This document shows, one piece after another, positions 8,804 to 18,242 of a stretch of DNA of 64,000 bases. A program made the position numbers and the translations under genes. Source of the stretch: Spirosoma pollinicola (lineage in GTDB: Bacteria; Bacteroidota; Bacteroidia; Cytophagales; Spirosomataceae). Position 1 is the first letter of the stretch, and every line of letters begins with the position of its first letter. The stretch is from positions 4,574,501 through 4,638,500 of the forward strand of contig NZ_CP025096.1 of assembly GCF_002831565.1 (NCBI RefSeq), given 5' to 3'. The notes under the pieces were generated by a model, which saw nothing but the letters and a program-made list of their open reading frames with translations, made no database searches and had not been told where the DNA came from.

Positions 8804-10564
8804 GTGAACGAAGAACAGAAAAGCGGACGGATTTTTGATTTAGCTATCCTCCGACGGTTGTATGCGTTTGTGAAACCTTATCAGACGCGCTTTTATTCCC
8901 TTATTGGCATCATCATGCTGGCGGCTTGTCTGGCTCCGCTAACCCCATTACTTATCCGATACACCATCGACAATGTTATAGCGATGGGCGATTATCAGCA
9001 GTTGACGACAATGCTGATCATCATGATTAGTGTTCTGATCGTTCAGGCCATGATTCAATTCTTGAACACCTACCTCTCGGGCTGGCTGGGACAGTATGTT
9101 ATTCGTGACATCCGTATTCAACTGTACCAGAAAATATTGCATCTCAGGCTCAAGTTCTTTGACAATACACCCATTGGTCGGTTGGTAACTCGTTCCATTT
9201 CGGATGTCGAAACCCTGGCCGATGTGTTCAGCGAGGGAATGGCGGCCATTGCCGGCGACATTCTACAATTGATACTGATCATTGGCGTCATGTTCTATAC
9301 CGACTGGCGGCTGGCGGCCATCAGTCTGTCGACCATCCCGCTTATGCTGTTCAGCACCTATGTGTTCAAGGAAAAGATCAAAAAGTCTTTTAATGAAGTT
9401 CGTACGGCCGTAGCCAACTTGAACTCTTTCGTTCAGGAACACATCACGGGCATGAACATTGTCCAGATTTTTGGTAGCGAAAAAATTGAAGCCGAAAAAT
9501 TTCGGGTCATTAATCAGGAGCACCGCGCGGCTAATATTCGCTCCATCTGGTACTACTCGGTCTATTACCCCGTTGCCGATATTATTTCGGCAGTAGCCGT
9601 TGGTTTAGTGGTGTGGTATGGTGCCAAACAAATTATTAGTTCGGATGTGACTTTCGGTACGGTTACGGCCTTCGTAATGTTTATCAACTTATTTTTTCGC
9701 CCGATCCGGATGCTGGCCGATCGGTTCAATACACTTCAGATGGGTATTGTCAGCACAGACCGCATTTTAAAACTGCTGGACAGCGATGAGTTCACGGTCA
9801 ATGATGGCACGTTCGCTCCTACCACCATCAAGGGCGAAGTTGAGTTTAAGGATGTCTGGTTTGCCTACAACAACGAAGACTGGGTGTTGCGTGACATTTC
9901 GTTCCGGGCCAATGCGGGCGAAACCGTGGCATTTGTAGGGGCAACAGGTGCAGGAAAATCATCCATAATCAATCTACTGAGCCGTTTTTACGACATCAAC
10001 AAGGGCGAAATTCGGATTGATGGTACTGATGTTCACGAATACGAACTCGGCCACCTCCGCAGGAACATAGGTGTGGTGTTGCAGGATGTTTTCCTGTTTT
10101 CGGATACCATTGAGAACAACATTACCCTTGGGGATAAACGAATCAGTCGGGAGAAAATAGTCGAAGCCGCCAAACTCGTTGGTGTACATGAGTTTATTGA
10201 ACGACTGCCGGGTGGATATGACTACAACGTAATGGAACGCGGCTCAACACTTTCGGTTGGACAGCGACAATTAATTTCATTCGTACGGGCTATGGTTCAG
10301 GATCCAAAGATCATTGTCCTGGACGAAGCGACCTCATCTGTCGATACCGAAACCGAAGAAATGATTCAGGATGCGATCAGCAAATTAATGAAAGGGCGTA
10401 CCGCCATTGTTATTGCCCACCGCCTGTCTACCATTCAGAAAGCAAACAATATTATTGTCGTAGATAAAGGCCGTATTGTTGAGCAGGGCAATCATGAAGA
10501 GTTACTTCAGCAGGAAGGTTTTTACGCCAATCTATATCGGATGCAGTATAAAGAAGTTGTATAG
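8804..10564 (+). CDS. ABC-type multidrug/lipid exporter, fused membrane and ATPase domains
   Basis: 586 residues; a half-transporter that works as a homodimer in the inner membrane (MsbA/MdlB type). The first 330 residues form a six-helix ABC transporter transmembrane domain. The ATPase domain follows: Walker A GATGAGKSS near residue 379, Q-loop VVLQDVFLF, signature LSVGQRQL, Walker B IIVLDEATSSVD and switch His in VIAHRLSTI. The GTG at 8804 is used because no ATG gives a full first helix. The substrate cannot be assigned. It converges on the small acidic gene that ends 10 bp away. Confidence 0.9.
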   Translation: MNEEQKSGRIFDLAILRRLYAFVKPYQTRFYSLIGIIMLAACLAPLTPLLIRYTIDNVIAMGDYQQLTTMLIIMISVLIVQAMIQFLNTYLSGWLGQYVIRDIRIQLYQKILHLRLKFFDNTPIGRLVTRSISDVETLADVFSEGMAAIAGDILQLILIIGVMFYTDWRLAAISLSTIPLMLFSTYVFKEKIKKSFNEVRTAVANLNSFVQEHITGMNIVQIFGSEKIEAEKFRVINQEHRAANIRSIWYYSVYYPVADIISAVAVGLVVWYGAKQIISSDVTFGTVTAFVMFINLFFRPIRMLADRFNTLQMGIVSTDRILKLLDSDEFTVNDGTFAPTTIKGEVEFKDVWFAYNNEDWVLRDISFRANAGETVAFVGATGAGKSSIINLLSRFYDINKGEIRIDGTDVHEYELGHLRRNIGVVLQDVFLFSDTIENNITLGDKRISREKIVEAAKLVGVHEFIERLPGGYDYNVMERGSTLSVGQRQLISFVRAMVQDPKIIVLDEATSSVDTETEEMIQDAISKLMKGRTAIVIAHRLSTIQKANNIIVVDKGRIVEQGNHEELLQQEGFYANLYRMQYKEVV

Positions 10565-10574
10565 GCAGGGCAAC

Positions 10575-10886
10575 CTACGACCGCAACGCTTCTTCTTCAT
10601 CATTCAGCCCGGCGCCGGTAGTACCTTCGGTAATCACTTTGTGGCCCGATACGTTAGGCTTCTCATTCATAGGACCAGGACCACTACCGTCGAGCGCATA
10701 AGCGATTGAGTCGGCTAAATCATCGGGAGCAATTTTTGCAGATTTTTCCGCAACTTTCGGGTATTTTTCACCCGCTTGCTGATCAATTACTTCTTCATCT
10801 GCATTGGGATCATTGTCCATACCGGAAGGAACACGGCTGGACGTACCGCCGGGTAACTCGTTGGAATCGAGGCTGAAGTGTCGCAT
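10575..10886 (-). CDS. Small acidic hypothetical protein
   Basis: 103 residues that I do not recognise as a named family. It is hydrophilic and acidic, rich in Asp, Glu, Gly and Pro, with no signal peptide or membrane segment, and looks largely disordered. The similar style of the 80-residue acidic protein at 50992-51237 is noted, but I see no clear alignment between them. It lies 51 bp downstream of the CNNM/CBS gene on the same strand, so the two may be co-transcribed, and it ends 10 bp from the convergent ABC exporter. Coding status rests on length and position only. Confidence 0.55.
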   Translation of the reverse strand: MRHFSLDSNELPGGTSSRVPSGMDNDPNADEEVIDQQAGEKYPKVAEKSAKIAPDDLADSIAYALDGSGPGPMNEKPNVSGHKVITEGTTGAGLNDEEEALRS

Positions 10887-10937
10887 GGATGTTAATGAGT
10901 TTAGTTTCTGCTATAACCCATTAACTAGCCTTGCAGT

Positions 10938-12227
10938 TTATTCTTCGGTCATTTTCTTTACCAAAATTTTATCGATCCGGCTTTTGTCCATATCGATAAT
11001 TTCAAATTGGTAACTATGCCAAACGAACGTTTCGCCGGCCTTGGGGATATCTTTCAGAATGTGAAGGGCAAATCCGCCAAGTGTATCGAATCCGGTCAAT
11101 TCACGCCGGGCCTGTGCTGTAACATTAATGGAGAAGTACGACAGGAAATCCTCAAATGGAAGTTGCGCATCGATCAGGAATGTACCGTCTCCGCGTTCGC
11201 GAATTTCGTAATCTGAATGAATATCGTCATTGATGTCGCCCACCAGTACGTCCAGAATGTCGTTCAGCGTAATAACGCCCAACACCCCGCCATATTCGTC
11301 CACAATTATACCAACATACTGCCTGCGCTCCCGAAACCGCTCCAGTACCTGATAGGCTTTGTTGTTTTCAGGAATAAAGAGCACATCCCGTTTCATGTCG
11401 CTCAAATGAAGTAGTTCGTTTTCGAGATCTCTTCCCAGAAAGTCTTTCGTATAAATCAGGCCAACGACCTCATCGACTCCCCCATTGCAAAGCGGGTAGA
11501 CCGAGTGTTTATGTTCAAGAATCCTGGCTTTATTTTCGGCGGGGTCATCCTCCATGTCGAGGAAAACAATTTCCTGCCGGTTTGTCATTAGCGACGTAAT
11601 TTTACGGTCGCCAAGCTGAAAAACATTTTGCACAATTTCCTGTTCAATTTCTTCAATAGCCCCGCCGGACGTTCCCTCCTGAATTAAACTTTTAATTTCT
11701 TCTTCTGTGACAGCACTTTCGTTTGGCCGAATATTCAGCAATTTGAGCAGTAAATCACTTGAAATCGTTAGCAGTGCGATAAACGGAGAGGTTAGTCGCG
11801 AGAGGAAAAGCATGGGAGCCGCCATTGTCTTGGCAATACCTTCGGGATTCGACAGGCCAATCCGTTTAGGCACCAATTCGCCAAAGACAAGGGAAAAGTA
11901 GGTTAGCAGCAACAGCACCAGTACAACGGCCACAGAGTGCGCGTAGGGGCGAATAAATTCAACCTGGGCAACGTACTCCTGAACGTCGGTCGTCAATTTA
12001 TCGCCCGAAAAAATACCCAGCAAAATACCGATGAGCGTGATGCCAATTTGAACTGTCGACAGAAATCGGTTGGGTGAATTGGATAGATCGAGAGCAACCT
12101 GCGCCTGGCGATCTCCATTTTTAGCAGCTGTCTCTAATTTGGATTTGCGAGAGGATACCAGGGCGATTTCTGACATTGAAAACACGCCGTTCAGCAGTGT
12201 CAGAAGAAAAATAATAAGAAGTTCCAC
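10938..12227 (-). CDS. CNNM/HlyC-CorC family membrane protein with CBS pair
   Basis: 429 residues. Domain order: DUF21/CNNM transmembrane region (about 1-190, several helices, with the marker NGVFSMSEIALVSSRKSKLE), a CBS-domain pair (about 210-330, including DEYGGVLGVITLNDILDVL), and the C-terminal CorC_HlyC domain (about 345-425, FDTLGGFALHIL). Members are inner membrane proteins linked to magnesium and cobalt efflux or resistance; the older name haemolysin is misleading. A second member of the family is encoded at 34356. It is divergent from the Nudix gene at 12345. Confidence 0.88.
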   Translation of the reverse strand: MELLIIFLLTLLNGVFSMSEIALVSSRKSKLETAAKNGDRQAQVALDLSNSPNRFLSTVQIGITLIGILLGIFSGDKLTTDVQEYVAQVEFIRPYAHSVAVVLVLLLLTYFSLVFGELVPKRIGLSNPEGIAKTMAAPMLFLSRLTSPFIALLTISSDLLLKLLNIRPNESAVTEEEIKSLIQEGTSGGAIEEIEQEIVQNVFQLGDRKITSLMTNRQEIVFLDMEDDPAENKARILEHKHSVYPLCNGGVDEVVGLIYTKDFLGRDLENELLHLSDMKRDVLFIPENNKAYQVLERFRERRQYVGIIVDEYGGVLGVITLNDILDVLVGDINDDIHSDYEIRERGDGTFLIDAQLPFEDFLSYFSINVTAQARRELTGFDTLGGFALHILKDIPKAGETFVWHSYQFEIIDMDKSRIDKILVKKMTEE

Positions 12228-12344
12228 AAAGAGGATGGTTGGCCTGTTGCAAAAATATAGAAATGGAACTGGTTTGCAACAGGTTTAACAATGCGATAGA
12301 CCATCTGTTTCGTTACTTTTACGCTTTGAACTGCATATTCATCG

Positions 12345-13052
12345 ATGATTGTCTTTATTAATGACCGGCCTATTCGGCTCGTTGGCCCAAAAGCCGCTGC
12401 GAAACTTACTAATCCTGTGTTGGCAAACCATCCAGCCTTTATCGACTATGATCAAATTGTCGACGCACGATTAGAAGCCCTTAAGCAAGATGCGCTACAC
12501 GGCCACCTTCTCATCCTGAATGCTACACCCGCCACCATCAGCAAATTACTTGCGCTGCTTCAAAAAGCCGATGTCAATCAATTGCTGTCTGTTACACTGG
12601 GATGCCTTGATAAAGAAATCTGCGAAGACGCCATCAAAAAGCCATTTAAGGTAATCAAAGCGGCCGGGGGCGTCGTCTTTAAAGGCGACAAAATGTTACT
12701 GATGTTTCGGCGGGGTGTTTGGGATCTTCCCAAAGGCAAACTGGACGATGGTGAATCGTCACGGCAAGGCGCGGCTCGTGAGGTAAAAGAAGAAACAGGT
12801 GTTAAGGTCTCCGTGAGCGAGCGTATCTGCACCACCTGGCACACCTATAACCTTAACGGCAATCGAATTCTGAAACGTACGAAATGGTACCGGATGAAAC
12901 TGATCGACGACAGCCGCATGGCCCCGCAAGCAGAAGAAGATATCGAGAAAGTTGCCTGGTTTGACCGTCGGGAAACGAAACTGGCAATGACAAACTCCTT
13001 CAGTTCAATCCGGTATGTGTTGGATGAAGTAGCAAAACAATTTATTAGTTAA
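12345..13052 (+). CDS. Nudix hydrolase with N-terminal extension
   Basis: 235 residues. The Nudix box is complete at residues 131-153 (G131, E137, R145-E146, E149-E150, G152). It lies in the C-terminal half; the first 100 residues are an extra domain seen in Bacteroidota Nudix proteins. The box binds divalent metal and hydrolyses nucleoside-diphosphate-linked substrates in the cytosol. The substrate is unknown. The preceding text GVVFKGDKMLLMFRRGVWDLPKG is typical of MutT-like members. It is convergent with coaD. Confidence 0.88.
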   Translation: MIVFINDRPIRLVGPKAAAKLTNPVLANHPAFIDYDQIVDARLEALKQDALHGHLLILNATPATISKLLALLQKADVNQLLSVTLGCLDKEICEDAIKKPFKVIKAAGGVVFKGDKMLLMFRRGVWDLPKGKLDDGESSRQGAAREVKEETGVKVSVSERICTTWHTYNLNGNRILKRTKWYRMKLIDDSRMAPQAEEDIEKVAWFDRRETKLAMTNSFSSIRYVLDEVAKQFIS

Positions 13053-13094
13053 TGGTTGTCTGTCTTTACTAATACCCATTAACAAATAACCATT

Positions 13095-13556
13095 TTATTT
13101 CTTCTCTATCTGGTAAGGGAGAAATTCATTGACATCCTGCCCATACCGATGTAAATCGCGAATAATACTGGAACTGATAGGCGCCAGATGCGGAGACGTG
13201 ATCAGAAAAACAGTCTCAACATCTTCATAAATGTATCGGTTGACCTGCGAGATGCCATTCTCGTACTCAAAGTCGGTTGTGTTACGCAGACCACGTAGCA
13301 GAAACTTTGCTCCAATCGTACGGGCAACATTGGCGGTCAGGTCATCGTAATTAATAACCCGAACGGCAGGCTGGTGGCGGAAAGCCCCTTCTATAAGCTC
13401 GGTAATTTGCTCCAGCGGAAAATAGCGCACTTTATGGGCATTGCGCCCAATGCCAATAACGACTTCATCAAATAACTGCAAACCACGTAAGACAATATCC
13501 TCATGACCTCTCGTAAAAGGGTCGAATGAGCCAGGAAAAAGAGCGATGCGTTTCAT
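13095..13556 (-). CDS. coaD: Pantetheine-phosphate adenylyltransferase
   Basis: 153 residues from the ATG at 13556. The longer open frame to 13625 adds 23 residues not found in the family. It transfers AMP from ATP to 4'-phosphopantetheine, the fourth step of coenzyme A synthesis. The nucleotidyltransferase motif TRGH is at about residues 15-18 within GSFDPFTRGHEDI, and the second motif ISSSIIRDL is near residue 130. The length is normal (about 155-165). The upstream neighbour on the same strand is the DUF3822 gene, a pairing usual in Bacteroidota, where rsmD is often between them; rsmD is absent here. Confidence 0.95.
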   Translation of the reverse strand: MKRIALFPGSFDPFTRGHEDIVLRGLQLFDEVVIGIGRNAHKVRYFPLEQITELIEGAFRHQPAVRVINYDDLTANVARTIGAKFLLRGLRNTTDFEYENGISQVNRYIYEDVETVFLITSPHLAPISSSIIRDLHRYGQDVNEFLPYQIEKK

Positions 13557-13648
13557 AGTGAACGGGTGAAAAGCGAGCGGGTAAAACCGGTCTGCCGGAG
13601 CGGAACGTAAGAGTCGCATTTCCATTCTGGCGACACGGCTTCATCGGT

Positions 13649-14539
13649 TCACTCTTTTAGTAAACCTAACCCGTACAAACTCAGATAGCGATGGTCGGGC
13701 AGGTCGTCAAATTCGGGAGATAAAGGTAAACCGGGCGGTATTGAACCAAAAGTTAAATAAGGCAAAAAGCGGCTCAGTTCCGCATAAGCCTCAGCAAAGG
13801 GGGTTATTTCTCCATATAGAGAAACGCGGGTCAACGCGGGATTCAGCTTCTGTTCATCCAGTACATACAGAATATAATACGTTAAATCCTGCACATTCTT
13901 GTACCCAAAGCGATTGCAGTAACGAACCCGGTGCAGGCTTCGGTAGATGACTGTAACGAACTCATCTTCAAAAAACAGGTAGATATTATCGGGTGTCAGT
14001 GCAAGGCGATCAAGATCAGCCGTAGCCAGAATCAACGCGCCAACCTGATGAACAAAGGTTATGGGTTGAAGCGGATAAACTTCCGAGAAGAAATCGGCTA
14101 ACGGATGTTCCAGGTTAAAGACCGACAGAAAGCCTTCATCCTGATGAGCGAACGACTGGGCAAATTCATGTGCCGGCAATGCACTGCCACGCATCAGCGC
14201 CAGATAGCTACCCGCATACTCTTTGCGGAACAGCGGAGCAGGTATGAGTGTAAACGAAGGTGAATTGACGCCGATTCGTATTTCCTGCCAGGGCCCGGCC
14301 GACAGTATAGGATGCTCCCGAAAGACATCGGGCAAAATCCCCGTCATAGACCGGTCATTCAGCAACGATGGAAATGTATAATCGTTGAGATATAGACCGC
14401 GTCCACCCTTGTCCTGCACCATAAATCGAAAACGATCCCGCCCTACTTCAAGGCTCAATACCGATTTGTCGGTAAGCCGTGGGTCGAATGAGTCGGATCC
14501 TATAGATACAGTGGGCGTGAGGGTCAAAGCGATTTGCAC
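13649..14539 (-). CDS. DUF3822 family protein
   Basis: 296 residues from a GTG at 14539. It matches the Bacteroidota-restricted DUF3822 family, whose fold resembles the actin/hexokinase-like ATPase folds (PilM-like). Visible text includes VLSLEVGRDRFRFMV near the N-terminus, FLSVFNLEHPLADFFSE and YLFFEDEFVTVIYRS. There is no signal peptide. Its function is unknown. It is 92 bp upstream of coaD on the same strand and is likely co-transcribed with it. Confidence 0.8.
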   Translation of the reverse strand: MQIALTLTPTVSIGSDSFDPRLTDKSVLSLEVGRDRFRFMVQDKGGRGLYLNDYTFPSLLNDRSMTGILPDVFREHPILSAGPWQEIRIGVNSPSFTLIPAPLFRKEYAGSYLALMRGSALPAHEFAQSFAHQDEGFLSVFNLEHPLADFFSEVYPLQPITFVHQVGALILATADLDRLALTPDNIYLFFEDEFVTVIYRSLHRVRYCNRFGYKNVQDLTYYILYVLDEQKLNPALTRVSLYGEITPFAEAYAELSRFLPYLTFGSIPPGLPLSPEFDDLPDHRYLSLYGLGLLKE

Positions 14540-14615
14540 AATATCGGGCAGCTACTAGTTAAGCATTTAAGTAAACAATTAACCTTTTGAAAACGGGTAA
14601 GTCATTATCGATGTT

Positions 14616-15155
14616 TTACTGTAAATAGCCTTTCAGCTTGAAAACATCATCCATCGACTCACAGTAACGAAAAAGATCATGGACTTCATTGGGGGGGTAA
14701 CTCTTGATTTCATCAAAACTCATCAAGCGAACTTCCTGAATTATTTGCCCATCGGCACTCATTTCGGGGTCAATACCTTGCCGGATAACACCGCTGACTG
14801 CTCTAACCTCAAAAAACAGCTCCAGGGCATGCAGCGGTGGCAGCATAAATTCATTAACAAACAACATACCACCAATTTCTACTTCCAGCCCGGTTTCCTC
14901 AATGAATTCCCGTATAAGTGCTTCTGGCGCTGTCTCGCCAAACTGCGCCCCACCACCGGGTGGACACCAGAATATATTGGTTGGACCAATACCCCGATGG
15001 CGGACCATTAATAGTTGATCCCCTTCGCGATACAGGCCGCAAACGCGTAGCCGAAGCCGATTTCCATACAACTTAAGTACTTCCTCCCGGGGCGAATCCA
15101 GGCCAGGCGAATCTACAGCGGATTTATCAACTACTTGCGTCACGATATAATACAT
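14616..15155 (-). CDS. Nudix hydrolase
   Basis: 179 residues from the ATG at 15155; the extra 29 codons upstream look non-coding. The Nudix box is at residues 68-90: G68, E74, R82-E83, E86-E87 and G89, preceded by FWCPPGG. It is a single-domain ADP-ribose-pyrophosphatase-like member. A dinucleotide or nucleoside diphosphate substrate is likely, but which one cannot be told. It is followed downstream by the DUF3822-coaD pair on the same strand, and the CBS-pair gene lies upstream. Confidence 0.85.
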   Translation of the reverse strand: MYYIVTQVVDKSAVDSPGLDSPREEVLKLYGNRLRLRVCGLYREGDQLLMVRHRGIGPTNIFWCPPGGGAQFGETAPEALIREFIEETGLEVEIGGMLFVNEFMLPPLHALELFFEVRAVSGVIRQGIDPEMSADGQIIQEVRLMSFDEIKSYPPNEVHDLFRYCESMDDVFKLKGYLQ

Positions 15156-15255
15156 ATTTGGGGACGCAAAGGTACGGAATAATTTATGCACGAGATAGGA
15201 TGTGTGATGTATGAAATATTCACGACCCCATACATCATACATAGTACATCCTACA

Positions 15256-15693
15256 TCAGTATGGGCTTCCTGAGATGTAACTTTCGAGCGAGTCGATCCG
15301 AACTTTCTGGTCGCGTATGATTGCCGTTACCACGTCATTGATCGAAATAATCCCAATCAGCTGGCCTTTGTCCATAACGGGCAAGTGACGGATATGCCGG
15401 TCAGACATGGTTACCATACAGTCTTCAATCGTCTGTTCGGGCGCAATCGTGATTACATCAGCCGTCATAACATCAGCAATGCGGGTATCGTCGGAATGGC
15501 GATCTTTCAGGATTACCTTGCGGGCATAGTCGCGTTCGGAAAAAATACCGGTTAGCACGCCTTTATCGACAACGAGTAAAGCACCTATGTTTTTGTCGGC
15601 CATGACCTTCAATCCTTCAAGAACTGTTTGGTCGGATGAGATGCTGTAGAGGGCGTTAATTGACTTGCCCTGAAGTATTTGGCGTATGTTCAT
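15256..15693 (-). CDS. CBS-domain pair protein
   Basis: 145 residues, made of two CBS motifs and nothing else. The first is residues about 10-65 with GALLVVDKGVLTGIFSERDYARKV; the second about 75-130 with HIRHLPVMDKGQLIGIISINDVV. Stand-alone CBS pairs bind adenine nucleotides and act as energy sensors or regulate partner enzymes in the cytosol. The partner is not evident from the neighbourhood. The length is typical (about 140-150). Confidence 0.9.
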   Translation of the reverse strand: MNIRQILQGKSINALYSISSDQTVLEGLKVMADKNIGALLVVDKGVLTGIFSERDYARKVILKDRHSDDTRIADVMTADVITIAPEQTIEDCMVTMSDRHIRHLPVMDKGQLIGIISINDVVTAIIRDQKVRIDSLESYISGSPY

Positions 15694-15832
15694 GGGGAGT
15701 GAGGTTTAGTAGTGGGTGAATATAGGAAAAAGGCAGAAGGCAAGAAAGAGCAAATGAAAAAAGGATTAAAAAATTGAGAATCAGGCTTTTTTTAGCCTTT
15801 CCATTTTCCTCCTTTTTTCGTAAATTAGTCCC

Positions 15833-17323
15833 ATGAACGAAACCCAAACGGCCGCTGAATTGCTGGCCAAACGTTTCCCTTTTAAGCCTACACCGGGTCA
15901 GGAACAGTTTTTTTTACAGATTGGCCAGTTTATCACTCCCCAGAAAGTTGAACACTATCGCGACTGTTTTTTATTACGCGGTTATGCAGGTACCGGCAAA
16001 ACCACCCTCGTCGGTACACTTATAAAAGTACTCCCCCGCTTTGGTTATAAATCGATTTTGCTGGCCCCTACCGGGCGGGCGGCTAAAGTCATGACCAATT
16101 ACGCGAAGAAACCGGCTCAAACCATCCACCGTAAAATTTATCGCCAGGTATCCGACCCCGGCTCGGGTAGCCTTGCCTTCCAGCGACAGAAAAACTACCA
16201 CGAAGACACGCTGTTTATTGTCGATGAGGCTTCTATGATTTCGGACGAAGCTGACTTTGGCGGAAAAGGGTTGTTGACTGACCTGATTGACTTTGTTTTC
16301 GAGAATCCCGGCAATAAGCTTATGCTTGTGGGCGATACGGCCCAGCTTCCCCCCGTTGGCCGCGAACTGAGCCCGGCCCTGGATCGGGGCTTTCTGGCCA
16401 GTGCCTTCGACATGACGGTTTATGAACAGGAATTGACCGAAGTCATGCGTCAGGACGAAGAATCGGGAATACTCTATAATGCAACCGGCCTCAGAATGTT
16501 GCTCGATGGGGTGTCCTCTACCCCCAAAGCGGTGGGCTTTGATGCGCTCCTTACCGATAATGCCAGCACCGGCACGGGTGAGATGCCGGAGATTAAACTC
16601 AATGTTCGCTCATTCAATGACATTTATAAGATGCCATTGATGAAACTGGAAGACGGTATTCGATACGCTTACGATAAATATGGTCGGGAGAATACAGCTA
16701 TCATCTGCCGCTCCAACAAAACGGCTGTTCAGTATAACCAGTTTGTTCGGCGAATGATCGACCAGTGCGAGGAAGAACTCGACGCGGGCGATATGCTTAT
16801 GATTGCCCGAAACAACTATACCGTACTGGATGATGACTCTCCAGCCGGATTTCTGGCCAACGGCGAGTTTGCCGAGGTACAAAAAATTAGGAATAAAGAA
16901 GATATGCACGGGTTCAGGTTCGCTACGGTTACGCTGCATTTGGTCGATTATGAAGAGCAGCCTGACTTTGAGGCTAAAATCATGCTTGATACCCTTCATA
17001 CATCGGTGCCTTCGCTGGCGGCAGACCAATACAAGGCGCTGTATGAGAGTGTAGCGAAAGATTATTTCTACATCAAAAGCAAAAAGGAGCGCTCGGAAGC
17101 CATACGGCGCGACCCCTACCTGAACGCTTTACAGGTTAAATTTGCCTATGCCCTCACTTGTCATAAAGCACAGGGCGGCCAGTGGAGCGCGGTATTTGTC
17201 GATCAGGGATTCCTGCCGGAAGGACAGGTCAATGACGAATTTGTCCGGTGGTTATATACGGCATTAACCCGTGCTACAGATGAAGCATTTCTGATGAATT
17301 TCAATCCGCAGTTTTTCGGTTAA
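15833..17323 (+). CDS. RecD-like ATP-dependent DNA helicase
   Basis: 496 residues. A superfamily 1 helicase with Walker A GYAGTGKT at residues 50-57, motif II VDEAS near residue 130, and the UvrD_C_2 C-terminal motif FAYALTCHKAQGGQW with LYTALTRATD. It resembles the RecD2/TraA-type ATPase annotated as AAA or ATP-dependent endonuclease in Bacteroidota. No RecBC partners are nearby, so it probably acts alone in DNA repair or replication restart. The ATG at 15833 follows a purine-rich leader. Confidence 0.88.
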   Translation: MNETQTAAELLAKRFPFKPTPGQEQFFLQIGQFITPQKVEHYRDCFLLRGYAGTGKTTLVGTLIKVLPRFGYKSILLAPTGRAAKVMTNYAKKPAQTIHRKIYRQVSDPGSGSLAFQRQKNYHEDTLFIVDEASMISDEADFGGKGLLTDLIDFVFENPGNKLMLVGDTAQLPPVGRELSPALDRGFLASAFDMTVYEQELTEVMRQDEESGILYNATGLRMLLDGVSSTPKAVGFDALLTDNASTGTGEMPEIKLNVRSFNDIYKMPLMKLEDGIRYAYDKYGRENTAIICRSNKTAVQYNQFVRRMIDQCEEELDAGDMLMIARNNYTVLDDDSPAGFLANGEFAEVQKIRNKEDMHGFRFATVTLHLVDYEEQPDFEAKIMLDTLHTSVPSLAADQYKALYESVAKDYFYIKSKKERSEAIRRDPYLNALQVKFAYALTCHKAQGGQWSAVFVDQGFLPEGQVNDEFVRWLYTALTRATDEAFLMNFNPQFFG

Positions 17324-17437
17324 AAAAACAATCACTTCCAGTATTTAGTAATTGGTTTACGGCAGTTCGCCCATAAGGTGAGCCCCTTTCGCCAACTACG
17401 TGTGATGATGGCTCCCGAAAATCAGCAAAATTGAAAA

Positions 17438-17454
17438 CAGTATACGGTATACTG
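17438..17454. promoter_or_regulatory. 17-bp palindrome with GTATAC core
   Basis: Arms 17438-17445 and 17447-17454 are reverse complements around one base, 23 bp before the DUF4126 start. Such a short, near-contiguous dyad suits a DNA-binding operator more than an RNA hairpin. It shares the 10-mer GTATACGGTA with the palindrome at 34026-34049. Confidence 0.35.
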
Positions 17455-17477
17455 ACCACCAACTACCAGAAAAAATT

Positions 17478-18089
17478 ATGTCTCTCGAATGGATTATGAG
17501 TGCCTGCATTGGCGTTGGCCTGGCCGCTTGCTGCGGCTTCCGGGTGTTTGTGCCGCTGTTGATTGCCAGTGCAGCTACGAAACTCGGCATTGTTGGCACC
17601 ATGACCGGCTTCGAGTGGCTTGGCGGGTGGCCTGCCCTACTGGGCCTTACGGTTGCAACCGTGGTTGAGTTGGGCGGCTATTATATTCCCTGGCTAGATA
17701 ATGTGCTCGACACAATTGCCACACCCGCATCTATTATTGCCGGAACGTTACTGAGTACGACCTTTCTTCAAATTGATAACCCTCTATTACATTGGGGATT
17801 GGGCCTTATGCTTGGCGGAAGTTCGGCGGGTATTATTCAGGCGGGGACAAGTTTACTTCGGCTTGGCTCAACAGCTACAACGGGCGGAGCGGGCAACCCT
17901 GTGGTAGCCACGGGCGAAAATATTGCCTCCTTCAGCCTGTCCATCTTTAGCATCTTCTTACCACTTGTAGCGGTGGTCATCATTGCATTAGTACTTATTT
18001 TTATTGTTGGTCGGCTGGTGGCTCGCAGGAAAGTTTGGTTCAGCCGGGCAGGGAAACAGAACCGCACAGGCGGCCCTGCGGGATTTTAA
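17478..18089 (+). CDS. DUF4126 membrane protein
   Basis: 203 residues. It matches DUF4126, a family of small integral membrane proteins. Four to five hydrophobic segments are visible: about 5-35, 50-75, 85-105, 110-130 and 150-180. A Gly-rich stretch, GLGLMLGGSSAGIIQAGTSL, precedes the last helix, and a basic tail (RRKVWFSRAGKQNR) follows it. Function is unknown. The stop codon TAA at 18087-18089 lies inside the left arm of the palindromic repeat 18079-18241. Confidence 0.8.
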   Translation: MSLEWIMSACIGVGLAACCGFRVFVPLLIASAATKLGIVGTMTGFEWLGGWPALLGLTVATVVELGGYYIPWLDNVLDTIATPASIIAGTLLSTTFLQIDNPLLHWGLGLMLGGSSAGIIQAGTSLLRLGSTATTGGAGNPVVATGENIASFSLSIFSIFLPLVAVVIIALVLIFIVGRLVARRKVWFSRAGKQNRTGGPAGF

Positions 18090-18241
18090 CAAGATTTAAA
18101 AGATTAAATAAGATTGCTAGCATAAAAACAAAAATGCTATCCAGCATAAACCCTTTATATTGACGATTTAAAAGAGTAGACAGGATTGTCGTTTTTACGG
18201 TAGCAATCCTGTCTACTCTTTTAAATCTTGTTAAAATCCCG
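18079..18241. repeat. Nested palindromic repeat between DUF4126 gene and htpG
   Basis: Two competing perfect inverted repeats. Arms 18079-18103 pair with 18217-18241 (25 bp), and arms 18165-18188 pair with 18204-18227 (24 bp, 15-nt loop). The AT-rich core (gatttaaaaga...caggatt) recurs three times, twice directly and once inverted. It begins inside the DUF4126 stop region and ends 2 bp before the htpG stop at 18243. It may terminate both genes, but the size and internal copies suggest a dispersed intergenic repeat. Confidence 0.75.
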
Positions 18242-18242
18242 G

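Noticed and set aside
16610..17029. 139-residue minus-strand ORF in the helicase gene
   Set aside because: Antisense to conserved helicase sequence, with no family resemblance.
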